Source of the DNA: Allostellaceae bacterium
Lineage (GTDB): Bacteria > Pseudomonadota > Alphaproteobacteria > ATCC43930 > CGMCC-115725
Direction of reading: 5' to 3'
Assembly: GCA_025451725.1 (NCBI GenBank)
Contig: JANWJX010000038.1
Location: 1-56,544 of the forward strand
Length of the DNA: 56,544 nucleotides
Shown: positions 36,801-43,983 of the stretch, piece by piece
Layout: every line of letters begins with the position of its first letter
Position numbering within the stretch: position 1 is the first letter of the stretch
Program-made: the position numbers and the translations under genes
Notes under the pieces: generated by a model
Databases searched by the model: none
What the model was told of the DNA's origin: nothing
Seen by the model: the letters and a program-made list of their open reading frames with translations, nothing else

Positions 36801-37295
36801 GTCGTGGTGTGGTGCTGCGACGAGGCGCCGGGCTTCACGCCGGAGCGCGCGCAGGACAAGACCTTCGTCGGCAATATCGTCGAGGCGATGCGCGCATATG
36901 GCGCGGGCGAATTAGGGGAGACGCCGATCCGTCTCCACGACGCCGACCGCCTCATTGCCATCGGCTCCGACGGTATGATGGGCGCGGTGGCGAAGGCGCG
37001 GCACACGGTGCTGCATCCCTATCTCAAGCCGGATCATGTCGGCATTGCATCGATCAACTCGCCGATGCAATGCATGATGAAGGAGATTTGCGCGCAGTGC
37101 CTCCAAGTGCAGCGCGATCCCGCCAGCGGCGAGGAGACGGTGGTGTTCTCCTGCTTCAATCAAGACCAGCCGATCGACAAGGTCGATTTCGGCGTGCTGC
37201 GTCAGCGCCTCGGCCAGAACGGCGTGCAGGAAAAACTGACGCGACTATGGATCGACCGCTGCTTGAAGCGCCTGGGTCGCCGCGCCGCCGCTTAG
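33828..37295 (+). CDS. Fused GltD/NfnL-like and PyrK/NfnS-like iron-sulfur flavoprotein
   Basis: A 1155-aa cytoplasmic protein. Residues 1-230 match nothing I recognise. Cysteines at 243-254 (CIWCHNQGKDSC), 278 and 318-325 (CNDCMKAC) precede the first dinucleotide fold VVGLGPAGF (382-390), as in GltD and NfnL, and VIGGGLTAIDTA (560-571) is the second. From ~830 a ferredoxin-reductase-like module begins (FKPGQFYRLQNYE, FAD; VALVGGGLGNAVL, NAD), ending with C1082-x5-C-x2-C-x17-C1109 for a 2Fe-2S centre as in PyrK/NfnS. The domain set equals NfnL+NfnS of electron-bifurcating transhydrogenase in one chain, in reversed gene order to pyrK-first systems. The ATG at 33828 has CAGGAG 8-12 nt upstream; the frame extends further but without similarity. 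Reaction not determinable. Confidence 0.8.
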   Translation: MTDLALRHGLNFQDLYRRAGLEKLDAAFVAHVQGHDIDLFNRLMSGRHDPGALEAKVESELLIDLAPHLEDFIGELFDIAPEVRALQVGHQQLAPLYTVKRLFVQRRAVKGVTAEQAAAIDADAAQRGLEKSFGEALTEESFARHVGVWMDAEAENKDQLDLAARYAAWATLAPAGREKHHRGVLFKVPHRLEMEHLVPVETIVEHGVTMLRLQDSHHRFREGFTLTDPGMDLRGALDQANYCIWCHNQGKDSCSRGLKDRKTGTFQKSVFGVTLAGCPLEEKISEMNLVKAGGNSIGALAIVTIDNPMVAATGHRICNDCMKACIYQKQEPVDIPQIETRNLRDVLTLPWGFEIYSLLTRWNPLDLRRPLPKPASGYKVLVVGLGPAGFTLAHHLMNDGHTIVAIDGLKIEPLDPSVSGVDAYGERYDFRPIRDIKELVEDLDDRVMAGFGGVAEYGITVRWDKNFLKLIRLLLERRAEFSMFGGVRFGGTLGIEQAFALGFDHIALCAGAGRPTVIPMKNGLARGVRQASDFLMALQLTGAAKTDSVANLSIRLPIVVIGGGLTAIDTATESLAYYPVQVEKFLSRYETLVAEHGEAVVRAAWSEEDRATADEFIAHARAIREEFAAAARESRKPNLVALLTKWGGVTIAYRRRLIDAPSYTLNHEEVAKAMEEGIRFAEGLTPEAVDVDKFGHAAAISFTTRDKSMVTLPARAILVAAGTQPNTVLGREDPAHVSLDGRFFQAYDEDGKPATPERVAKPAEVRVLMSLQPDGRAVSFFGDLHPSFSGNVVKAMGGARLGYPVVSRVIAKTPPRLPKPETLAATMRDALTATVDRVEYLTSNIIEVVVRAPMAARAFKPGQFYRLQNYETNAARADGTTLGMEGLALTGAWVDKEKGLLSTIVLEMGGSSDLCALLKPGERVILMGPTGTATETPEGETVALVGGGLGNAVLFSIGQALREAGSKVLYFAGYKKVQDRYKIAEIEKAADVVVWCCDEAPGFTPERAQDKTFVGNIVEAMRAYGAGELGETPIRLHDADRLIAIGSDGMMGAVAKARHTVLHPYLKPDHVGIASINSPMQCMMKEICAQCLQVQRDPASGEETVVFSCFNQDQPIDKVDFGVLRQRLGQNGVQEKLTRLWIDRCLKRLGRRAAA

Positions 37296-38078
37296 CTACG
37301 CTTCCATCGCGTTCCAGCCGCGCGCACTCAGCGCCTCGAGCGGGCGGAACCGTGCCTTGTAGGCCATCTTGGGACTCTCGGCGATCCAGTAGCCGAGATA
37401 GACGTACGGCTTCTGCCGCCGCAGCGTTTCCTCGATCAGCGCCAGGATGAGGTAGGTGCCGAGGCCGCGCCGCTGGTCGCTCGGGTCGTAGAAACTGTAG
37501 ACCGCCGACAACCCGTCATCGAGCAGATCGACGAGACAACCGCCGAGGATGCGCTGGTCGGGACCGCGCAGTTCGACGAGGCGCGTCGTCACGGGACTGT
37601 CCTCGATCATCGCGCGGTAATCGCCATAGGTCATCGACGCCATCTCGCTGTCGTGGTGGCGCGAATGCTGATAGCGGGCGAAGACGCGGAATTGCTCGAC
37701 GCTCGCTTTCGGTTCAGCGATCCGCACCGTCACGTCGGCGTTGCGCGCGGCGACGCGGCGCAGCGAGCGTCCCGGCACGAAGTCGGGTGCGACGATCCGC
37801 ACCGGCACGCAGGCATTGCAGCCGGCGCAAGCGGGGCGATAGGCGAGATGATGCGAGCGGCGGAAACCGCCGCGCGACAATTCATTGTAATAGCCGGCAC
37901 CGATAAGCCCGACGAGTTCCGTCACCAGCTTGCGTTCGACGCGGCCCGGGACGTAAGGGCAGGGCATCGACGCGGTGCGGTAGAAATGGAGCGGCGTCGC
38001 TGCCGGAATCTCGCGCGCGACCGGGCGGGCTTGTTTACGCCCGACGCCGCGATCCTCACCCGATACCGTACCGTCCAT
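37296..38078 (-). CDS. bpt: Aspartate/glutamate leucyltransferase (Bpt; ATE family)
   Basis: A 260-aa aminoacyl-tRNA-protein transferase of the N-degron pathway, adding Leu to N-terminal Asp or Glu so that ClpS/ClpAP can degrade the protein. Typical motifs: CPYVPGRVERKLVTEL, the Cys-rich YRPACAGCNACVPVRI, YSFYDPSDQRRGLGTYLIL and YLGYWIAESPKMAYK. The stop abuts the end of the convergent flavoprotein gene with no gap. The CxxC motifs may bind an iron-sulfur cluster or heme, as shown for eukaryotic ATE1. Confidence 0.94.
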   Translation of the reverse strand: MDGTVSGEDRGVGRKQARPVAREIPAATPLHFYRTASMPCPYVPGRVERKLVTELVGLIGAGYYNELSRGGFRRSHHLAYRPACAGCNACVPVRIVAPDFVPGRSLRRVAARNADVTVRIAEPKASVEQFRVFARYQHSRHHDSEMASMTYGDYRAMIEDSPVTTRLVELRGPDQRILGGCLVDLLDDGLSAVYSFYDPSDQRRGLGTYLILALIEETLRRQKPYVYLGYWIAESPKMAYKARFRPLEALSARGWNAMEA

Positions 38079-38114
38079 CGAGAACCGTCCTGGATTGGTC
38101 CCGATTATAGGAGC

Positions 38115-38627
38115 CTATTTGCCGCCGTGGCGGAACTTTTCGATGCGATCGTTAAGATCGGCAAGGTCGCGGTCGAGCCAGTCGCGTAAGGCCGGCGCGG
38201 TATCCGCATGGAGACGTCTCAATTCATCGAGCCGATCGCGCTCCGCGGCCAACGAATCTGCGATCCGCTCGCGCTGCTCGGCCTGTTGCCGTGGATCGAG
38301 GCAATGCAGGAAGCGCAGCTTGAGAAGCAATACCAGCCGGCTCGCGTCGGTGTTCGGCGCACGCAGCGGGGTTTTCAACAGCACGGCCAGCGCGGTTTGT
38401 CCCGACGCGGTCAACGACAGCATCTCGTCCTGGGCTGTGGCGAGACCTTCATAACGCAGCAACTCGATCGATGAGCCCATGAGGTCGAGCGATGGCCCAA
38501 CCGCCAGGCCAATGAAGCTGCGAATTTCCGTCGCGAGGTCGGCGTATTTGCGGGGACGCTCGGCAAGCAGCCCGAGCGCCGCCAGACGCACCGCTTCGAC
38601 CGGAAGGAGCGTCTGATCCTTGAACAT
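38115..38627 (-). CDS. PadR-like winged-helix protein
   Basis: A 170-aa protein whose first ~85 residues look like a PadR/winged-helix domain (VEAVRLAALGLLAERPRKYADLA, here VRLAALGLLAERPRKYADL; SSIELLRYEGLATAQ; LSLTASGQTALAVLL). The second half is a charged helical segment with coiled-coil character (ERIADSLAAERDRLDELRRLH), as in the PadR C-terminal dimerisation helix. It is 16 bp downstream of hemA on the same strand, so it is likely co-transcribed with it. The usual PadR Tyr/Gly pattern is weak, so the family call is moderate. Confidence 0.65.
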   Translation of the reverse strand: MFKDQTLLPVEAVRLAALGLLAERPRKYADLATEIRSFIGLAVGPSLDLMGSSIELLRYEGLATAQDEMLSLTASGQTALAVLLKTPLRAPNTDASRLVLLLKLRFLHCLDPRQQAEQRERIADSLAAERDRLDELRRLHADTAPALRDWLDRDLADLNDRIEKFRHGGK

Positions 38628-38643
38628 CAGCGCATGTCCATCG

Positions 38644-39849
38644 TCAGGCGACCCGCTTGATCGGCAGTCGCGAGAATACGTCGGTCAACGCCGTCACCAG
38701 GTAGTCGATGTCGGCGTCGCTATGTTGCGGCGTCGGCGTGAAGCGCAGCCGTTCGGTGCCGCGCGGCACGGTCGGATAGTTGATCGGCTGGACGTAGAGC
38801 CGGTGTCGGTCGAGCAGATCGTCCGATGCCGCCTTGCACAGAACCGGATCGCCGACGAACACCGGCACGACATGGCTGGGCGATTGCATCACCGGCAAGC
38901 CGGCCTCGGTCAGCCGCCGTTTCAAACGCGCGGCGCGATCCTGGTGGCGCGCACGCAGATCCGACGCCTGTTTGACGTGGCGAATGCTGGCGACGGCGCC
39001 AGCCGCGACCGCGGGCGGCAGCGCGCTGGTGAAAATAAAGCCGGAGGCGAAGCTGCGCACGAAATCCGTCATCGCAGAGGAACCGGCGATGTAGCCGCCG
39101 ATCAGGCCGAACCCTTTGGCCAGTGTGCCCTGGATGATGGTGAGGCGATGCATTACGCCGTCGCGCTCGGCGATGCCGGCGCCGCGCGGGCCGTAGAGGC
39201 CAACGGCGTGGACTTCGTCCAGATAGGTCATGGCGTTGTGCTTGTCCGCGACGTCGCAAAATTCCGCGATGGGCGCGATATCGCCATCCATTGAATAGAC
39301 GGATTCGAAACACACCAGTTTCGGCCGCGCCGGATCGGCCTGGCTCAACAGCCGGTCGAGATCGGCCGGGTCGTTGTGCTGGAAGATGTGTTTTTCGGCG
39401 CCGCTGTGGCGAATCCCCTGAATCATCGAGGCATGGTTCAGCGCGTCGGAATAAATGATGCACCCCGGCATCTGTCCGCCGATGGTCGACAGTGCTGCTT
39501 CGTTGGCGACATAACCCGAGGTGAAGATCAGCGCCGCCTCGGTGCCGTGCAAATCTGAAAGCTCGCGCTCGAGCAGCACATGGTCATGCACCGTGCCGGA
39601 AATATTGCGCGTGCCGCCGGCGCCGGCGCCGGTGCGGTCGATCGCTTCGTGCATCGCCTTGAGCACCGAAGGGTGCTGTCCCATGCCGAGATAGTCGTTG
39701 GAGCACCAGACGGTGATCTCTTCGCCGATCGTGTGGTGAAAGGCGCGCGGAAATTCACCGGCATGCCGCTCCAGATCGGCGAACACGCGATAGCGCCCCT
39801 CGGCGCGCAAGGCATCCAGCCGGTTTTTGAAGAATTGCTGGTAATTCAT
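38644..39849 (-). CDS. hemA: 5-aminolevulinate synthase
   Basis: A 401-aa PLP enzyme joining glycine and succinyl-CoA to 5-aminolevulinate, the first step of tetrapyrrole synthesis in alphaproteobacteria and mitochondria. Motifs: [29 protein letters not shown], the Asp in [12 protein letters not shown] that contacts the PLP ring nitrogen, and the PLP lysine in [13 protein letters not shown]. Full length for the family. Its presence is strong evidence for class Alphaproteobacteria. Confidence 0.97.
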   Translation of the reverse strand: MNYQQFFKNRLDALRAEGRYRVFADLERHAGEFPRAFHHTIGEEITVWCSNDYLGMGQHPSVLKAMHEAIDRTGAGAGGTRNISGTVHDHVLLERELSDLHGTEAALIFTSGYVANEAALSTIGGQMPGCIIYSDALNHASMIQGIRHSGAEKHIFQHNDPADLDRLLSQADPARPKLVCFESVYSMDGDIAPIAEFCDVADKHNAMTYLDEVHAVGLYGPRGAGIAERDGVMHRLTIIQGTLAKGFGLIGGYIAGSSAMTDFVRSFASGFIFTSALPPAVAAGAVASIRHVKQASDLRARHQDRAARLKRRLTEAGLPVMQSPSHVVPVFVGDPVLCKAASDDLLDRHRLYVQPINYPTVPRGTERLRFTPTPQHSDADIDYLVTALTDVFSRLPIKRVA

Positions 39850-39885
39850 GATTCTCGTACCGTCCCCAACCCGAACAATAAGCCC

Positions 39886-39905
39886 CGGTTGCGGCCATGC
39901 AACCG
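39886..39905. repeat. Inverted repeat upstream of hemA
   Basis: CGGTTGC and GCAACCG (7 bp perfect, 6-nt spacer) lie in the 67-bp gap between the aminotransferase stop and the hemA start. It may be a weak terminator hairpin of the aminotransferase gene or an operator of hemA; no T-run follows on the minus strand. Confidence 0.4.
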
Positions 39906-39916
39906 TGTTGTGTGTA

Positions 39917-41287
39917 TTACGCGGCGAGCCGCTCGGCGGTTTCGTCGAGCGCCTTGCCGAGCCGTTTCAGCAGCTCGTCGATCTCGGCCTCGTTAATCAC
40001 CAGCGGCGGGCATAGCGCGATGCCGTCGCCACCCAGGACCCGCACGATCAGGCCGTTTTCCTGGCAGCGCGCCGCCAGGAGCGCGCCGGCGCCTTTTTTG
40101 GCGTCGTAGCGCTCCTTGGTCTCTTTGTTGGCGACGACTTCGATGCCGGCGATCAGCCCGGTGCCGCGCACCTCGCCGACGATAGGATGGGCGGCGAATT
40201 TGCGCAGCCCTTGCTGGAAGCGCGGGCTGACCCGGCGCACCTGGCCGAGCATGTCGCGCTCCTCGTAAATCTTCAGCGTCTCGACCGCGACCGCCGCCGG
40301 CACCGGATGGCCGGAATAGGTGAAGCCGTGCGAGAACACGCCGATCTTTTCGCTCTGCTTTTTCAGCACCTGATAAATTTGTTCCGAGATCACGGTCGCC
40401 GAGATTGGCACGTACCCCGACGACAGCGCCTTCGCCATCGTCAGGATGTCCGGCTTCATCTCGAACGTCTCGGTGCCGAACGCGTTGCCGGTGCGGTAGA
40501 AGCCGGTGATGACCTCGTCGGCGACCAGCATGACGTCGTGCTTTTTCAGCACTTGCTGGATTTTCGGGAAATAGGTCTTGGGCGGCACAATGACGCCGCC
40601 GGCGCCCATGATCGGCTCGGCGAAGAACGCGGCGACCGTGTCGGCGCCTTCGCGTTCGATCATGGCGTCGAGGCTTTCCGCCATCCGCGTCGCGAATTGT
40701 TCCTCGCTCTCGCCCGGCTTGCCGAAGCGATAGAGATGCGGGCAATCCGCATGGAAGATATTGGCGATCGGCAGATCGAAGTCGCGGTGATTGTTCGGCA
40801 GGCCGGTGAGGCTCGCGGTCGCGACCGTGACGCCGTGGTAGCCCTGGTGACGCGCGATCAGCTTTTTCTTTTTCGGCCGGCCGATGGCGTTGTTGTAGTA
40901 CCAGATGATCTTGACGGCGGTGTCGTTCGCCTCGGAGCCGGAATTGTTGAAAAATACCTTCGACATCGGCACCGGCATCAGCTTGAGCACGCGCTCGGCC
41001 AGGTCGATGGCGGGCTCATGACTCTTGCTGTTGAAGACATGGTAGTAGGCGAGACGCTCCATCTGCGCCTTGGCGGCGTCGATCAGCCGCTTCTCGCCAT
41101 AGCCCAGCGCGACGCACCAAAGGCCGGCGAGACCCTCGATATATTCCTTGCCGGAATTGTCCCAGACGCGCACGCCCTGACCGCGCGACATGATGAGCGG
41201 ACCGTCCGTCTCATGCTTCGAGAGATTGGTGTAGGGATGAAGCTGAAAGGCGACGTCGCGGGCTTCCGCGGAGTTGGCGCGCAGCAT
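39917..41287 (-). CDS. Class III (omega) aminotransferase
   Basis: A 456-aa PLP-dependent aminotransferase of the omega-amino acid:pyruvate type. Motifs: [15 protein letters not shown] for phosphate binding, [18 protein letters not shown], the Asp in [16 protein letters not shown] and the Schiff-base lysine in [16 protein letters not shown]. Members act on beta-alanine, putrescine, 4-aminobutyrate or amines, and several alphaproteobacterial paralogues are common; the amino donor cannot be told here. It precedes hemA on the same strand with 67 bp between. Confidence 0.92.
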   Translation of the reverse strand: MLRANSAEARDVAFQLHPYTNLSKHETDGPLIMSRGQGVRVWDNSGKEYIEGLAGLWCVALGYGEKRLIDAAKAQMERLAYYHVFNSKSHEPAIDLAERVLKLMPVPMSKVFFNNSGSEANDTAVKIIWYYNNAIGRPKKKKLIARHQGYHGVTVATASLTGLPNNHRDFDLPIANIFHADCPHLYRFGKPGESEEQFATRMAESLDAMIEREGADTVAAFFAEPIMGAGGVIVPPKTYFPKIQQVLKKHDVMLVADEVITGFYRTGNAFGTETFEMKPDILTMAKALSSGYVPISATVISEQIYQVLKKQSEKIGVFSHGFTYSGHPVPAAVAVETLKIYEERDMLGQVRRVSPRFQQGLRKFAAHPIVGEVRGTGLIAGIEVVANKETKERYDAKKGAGALLAARCQENGLIVRVLGGDGIALCPPLVINEAEIDELLKRLGKALDETAERLAA

Positions 41288-41382
41288 GGGGGTTCCCGAT
41301 GGTTGTGGCGGTACTATCCGCCCGGCCGGCGCTCTCCGTCAAACGCCCGGGTGGGACAGGGTGTCGCAGGGGAGTAGGAAGT

Positions 41383-41535
41383 TTGAACCGCCAAGACGCC
41401 AAGGCGCCAAGATTAAGCTCGGGCTGAGGGATTTTCCCTTACCGGCGTAAGCCGGTAACCATGACCACGATGGGTCCCGGCTTTCGCCGGGACGGGGGAA
41501 GTTGCTCTTGGTGTCTTAGCGTCTTGGTGGTTCGA
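41383..41535. repeat. Composite inverted-repeat element (MITE- or REP-like)
   Basis: Two 30-nt arms (41383-41412 and 41506-41535) are 25/30 inverted copies with CCAAGACG cores; four of the five differences are compatible with G-U pairing. Inside lie two further perfect hairpins: TTACCGGC-GTAA-GCCGGTAA (41439-41458) and GTCCCGG-CTTTCG-CCGGGAC (41474-41493). No coding capacity. It fills most of the gap between the aminotransferase and acyl-CoA dehydrogenase genes and no target duplication is evident. Confidence 0.7.
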
Positions 41536-41545
41536 ATTTTTGATT

Positions 41546-42676
41546 TCAAAACGCTGGGAAGCGGTCGAGGTGATAGTCGGTGTCGCCGAACGTATGTTCG
41601 ATCGAGGACAGGCGCTTGAAGTAATGCCCCGCGGCGTATTCGTCGGTCATGCCGATGCCGCCGTGAAGCTGGATCGCCTGTTGGCCGACGAAGCGGCCCG
41701 ACTGGCCGATCTGTACTTTTGCCGCCGACACGGCCCGCTCGCGTTCGCGCTGATCGTTGCCGTCGATCGACATGGCGGCGAGGATTTCCATCGACTTGGC
41801 CTGTTCGGCATTGATGAGCATGTCGACCAGGCGGTGCTGAATCACCTGGAACGAGCCGATGGCGACGCCGAACTGCTTGCGCGTCTTGACGTAGTCGAGC
41901 GTCATGGCGTTGAGCGTTTCAATGATGCCGATCGCCTCGGCGCAGAGCGCGGCGACCGCGCGGTCGGTGGCGCGCACGATCAGCGGATAGGCGTTGTCGC
42001 GCGGGCCGAGCACGGCGTCGGCGCCGACCGCGACATCGGCCAGCGTGACGTCGGCGGCGCGCAACCCGTCGACGGTCGGGTAATCGCGCACGGTCACGCC
42101 CTTGGCGTCGCGGTCGACGACGAACAGGGTGATGCCGCTCTTGTCGTTGCCGCTGCCGGCGGTGCGCGCGGAGACGACGAATTTATGCGCGGCGCCGCCA
42201 TGCAGCACCACGGTCTTGCGCCCGTTGAGCGCGAAGCCGGCGCCCTGCGCCTTGGCCGTCGTCTCGACATGGGCGAGATCGAAGCGGGAGTGGCGCTCGC
42301 CCTGCGCGAACGCCAACATCATTTTGCCGGCCGCGATCTCGGGGAGAATGTCGCTTTTCTGGCCATCGCTGCCGGCGAGCGCGATCAGCCCGCCGCCGAG
42401 CACGACGGTCGCGAGATAGGGCTCGAGCGCGAGGCCGCGGCCGAGCGCCTCCATCACGATCATGGTCTCGATGCCGCCGCCGCCGAACCCGCCATATTCC
42501 TCGGCGAAAGGCAGGCCGAGCAGGCCAAGTTCGGCGTATTTCGCCCACATCGCAGCGCTGAAACCCTGCGGCTCGGCCAGATATTTCTTGCGCGCGGCGA
42601 ATTCGTATTCGTCCTTGACGAGCCGACGCACCGTTTCGTCGAGAAGCCGCTGCTCCTCGGAATAGTCGAAGTCCAA
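41546..42676 (-). CDS. Acyl-CoA dehydrogenase, PimD-like small subunit
   Basis: A 376-aa flavin dehydrogenase (MDFDYSEEQRLLDETVRRLV). The N-terminal and beta domains are recognisable (ELGLLGLPFAEEYGGFGGGG; KTVVLHGGAAHKFVVSA). The C-terminal helical domain ends HTFGDTDYHLDRFPAF, without the YEGT-type segment that carries the catalytic Glu in most family members. The start codon is TTG with a strong GGGAGGA site upstream. It follows the PimC-like gene with a repeat element between. This pairing resembles PimC/PimD, a two-subunit dehydrogenase for pimeloyl- or other acyl-CoAs; the chain-length range is inferred only. Confidence 0.85.
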   Translation of the reverse strand: MDFDYSEEQRLLDETVRRLVKDEYEFAARKKYLAEPQGFSAAMWAKYAELGLLGLPFAEEYGGFGGGGIETMIVMEALGRGLALEPYLATVVLGGGLIALAGSDGQKSDILPEIAAGKMMLAFAQGERHSRFDLAHVETTAKAQGAGFALNGRKTVVLHGGAAHKFVVSARTAGSGNDKSGITLFVVDRDAKGVTVRDYPTVDGLRAADVTLADVAVGADAVLGPRDNAYPLIVRATDRAVAALCAEAIGIIETLNAMTLDYVKTRKQFGVAIGSFQVIQHRLVDMLINAEQAKSMEILAAMSIDGNDQRERERAVSAAKVQIGQSGRFVGQQAIQLHGGIGMTDEYAAGHYFKRLSSIEHTFGDTDYHLDRFPAF

Positions 42677-42698
42677 ACCGTCCTCCCATTCCCCTAAT

Positions 42699-42768
42699 CG
42701 TCATGCCCGGGCTCGACCCGGGCATCCATCATTTTGGATGGACCCCCGGATCAAGTCCGGGGGTGACG
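42699..42768. repeat. Double-hairpin REP/BIME element
   Basis: Two perfect 9-bp hairpins in tandem: ATGCCCGGG-CTCGA-CCCGGGCAT (42703-42725) and ACCCCCGGA-TCAAG-TCCGGGGGT (42742-42764), bounded by CGTCATG and GGTGACG. This is a familiar intergenic repeat form in alphaproteobacteria. It lies between pimC- and pimD-like genes in an operon and may protect the upstream mRNA or slow readthrough. Confidence 0.75.
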
Positions 42769-42789
42769 AAACAAGACTTAATTTCGCGC

Positions 42790-43971
42790 TTAAAGTCCCA
42801 GCACCGCCTTGGCGAGAATGTTGTGCTGGATCTCGTTCGAGCCGCCGTAAATGCTGGTCTTGCGCATGTTGAAATATTTCGGCGCGACCGGCGGCGCGTA
42901 ATCGGGACCGACGATCTCGCCGTTCCAGCCTTCCTCCATCGCCTCGCGCTGGAAAGGTAGCGCGACCGGGCCAAGCGCCTCGAAGGTCAGCTCGGTGATG
43001 CGCTGCTGGATTTCCGAGCCGCGGATCTTGAGGATCGATGCTTCCGCGCCGGGGTCCTTGCCGCCGCTGAGGCTCGCGATCATGCGCAAATTGGATTGCT
43101 CGAGCGCCATCAGCTCGATCTCGAGTAGCGCCACCTTGTCGCGGAAGCGGCGGCTCTGATCCATGTGTTCGGCCTTGGCGATGTCCTTGAGCTTTTTCAG
43201 CTCGCGCTTGGAGCCGCCGACCTGGCCGATCGAGGTCCGCTCGTTACCGAGGAGATATTTGGCGTAGGTCCAGCCCTTGTTCTCCTCGCCGATGCGGTTG
43301 GCCTGCGGCACGATCACGTCGTCGAAGAAGGTCTCGTTGATCTCGGCGCCTCCGTCCATCGTCACGATCGGGCGCACGCGGATGCCCGGCGTCTTCATGT
43401 CGATGAGCAGGAACGAAATGCCTTCCTGTTTCTTCGCCGCCGGATCGGTGCGGACGAGGCAGAAAATCCAGTCCGCCCAGCGCGCCATGCTGGTCCAGGT
43501 CTTCTGGCCATTGACGCGGTAATTGTCGCCGTCGCGCTCGGCCTTGGTCTTGAGCGAGGCGAGGTCGGAACCCGACCCCGGCTCGGAATAGCCCTGACAG
43601 AACACGATGTCGCCCGACAAAATCTTGGGCAGGAAGAAATCCTTCTGCTTCTGATTGCCGAATTTCATGACGACGGGGCCGCACATGACGAGGCCGAACG
43701 GAGCCACCGCCGGCGCGCCGGCCTCGGCGGCTTCCTCGTCATAGATGTGGCGCTGGATGATCGACCACTCGGCGCCGCCATACTGTTTCGGCCAGGCCGG
43801 CGCAATCCAGCCCTTCTCGTAGAGGATGCGATGCCAGCGCATCATGTCGTCGCGCGTGGTGATCTTGCTTTCCTTCACCTTGCGCGCCAGATCGGCTGGC
43901 AGCTTTTCCTTGAGGAACGCGCGGACCTCCTGGCGGAATTCCTGTTCCTCTTTGGTGTAGGACAGTTCCAT
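42790..43971 (-). CDS. Acyl-CoA dehydrogenase, PimC-like large subunit
   Basis: A 393-aa acyl-CoA dehydrogenase (MELSYTKEEQEFRQEVRAFL). FCQGYSEPGSGSDLASLKT and TWTSMARWADWIFCLVRTD are flavin-contact strands. The C-terminus has SIYGGSNEIQHNILAK, where the usual catalytic Glu of YEGTxxIQ is replaced by Gly, as is typical of the PimC group as I recall it. Catalysis probably needs the partner subunit or a residue elsewhere. The gene is 12 bp downstream of the FadB-like gene and belongs to the same operon. Confidence 0.88.
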   Translation of the reverse strand: MELSYTKEEQEFRQEVRAFLKEKLPADLARKVKESKITTRDDMMRWHRILYEKGWIAPAWPKQYGGAEWSIIQRHIYDEEAAEAGAPAVAPFGLVMCGPVVMKFGNQKQKDFFLPKILSGDIVFCQGYSEPGSGSDLASLKTKAERDGDNYRVNGQKTWTSMARWADWIFCLVRTDPAAKKQEGISFLLIDMKTPGIRVRPIVTMDGGAEINETFFDDVIVPQANRIGEENKGWTYAKYLLGNERTSIGQVGGSKRELKKLKDIAKAEHMDQSRRFRDKVALLEIELMALEQSNLRMIASLSGGKDPGAEASILKIRGSEIQQRITELTFEALGPVALPFQREAMEEGWNGEIVGPDYAPPVAPKYFNMRKTSIYGGSNEIQHNILAKAVLGL

Positions 43972-43983
43972 CGCTTCCTCCCG

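Noticed and set aside
41383-41535. Insertion sequence
   Set aside because: There are inverted arms but no transposase, no coding capacity and no flanking target repeat.
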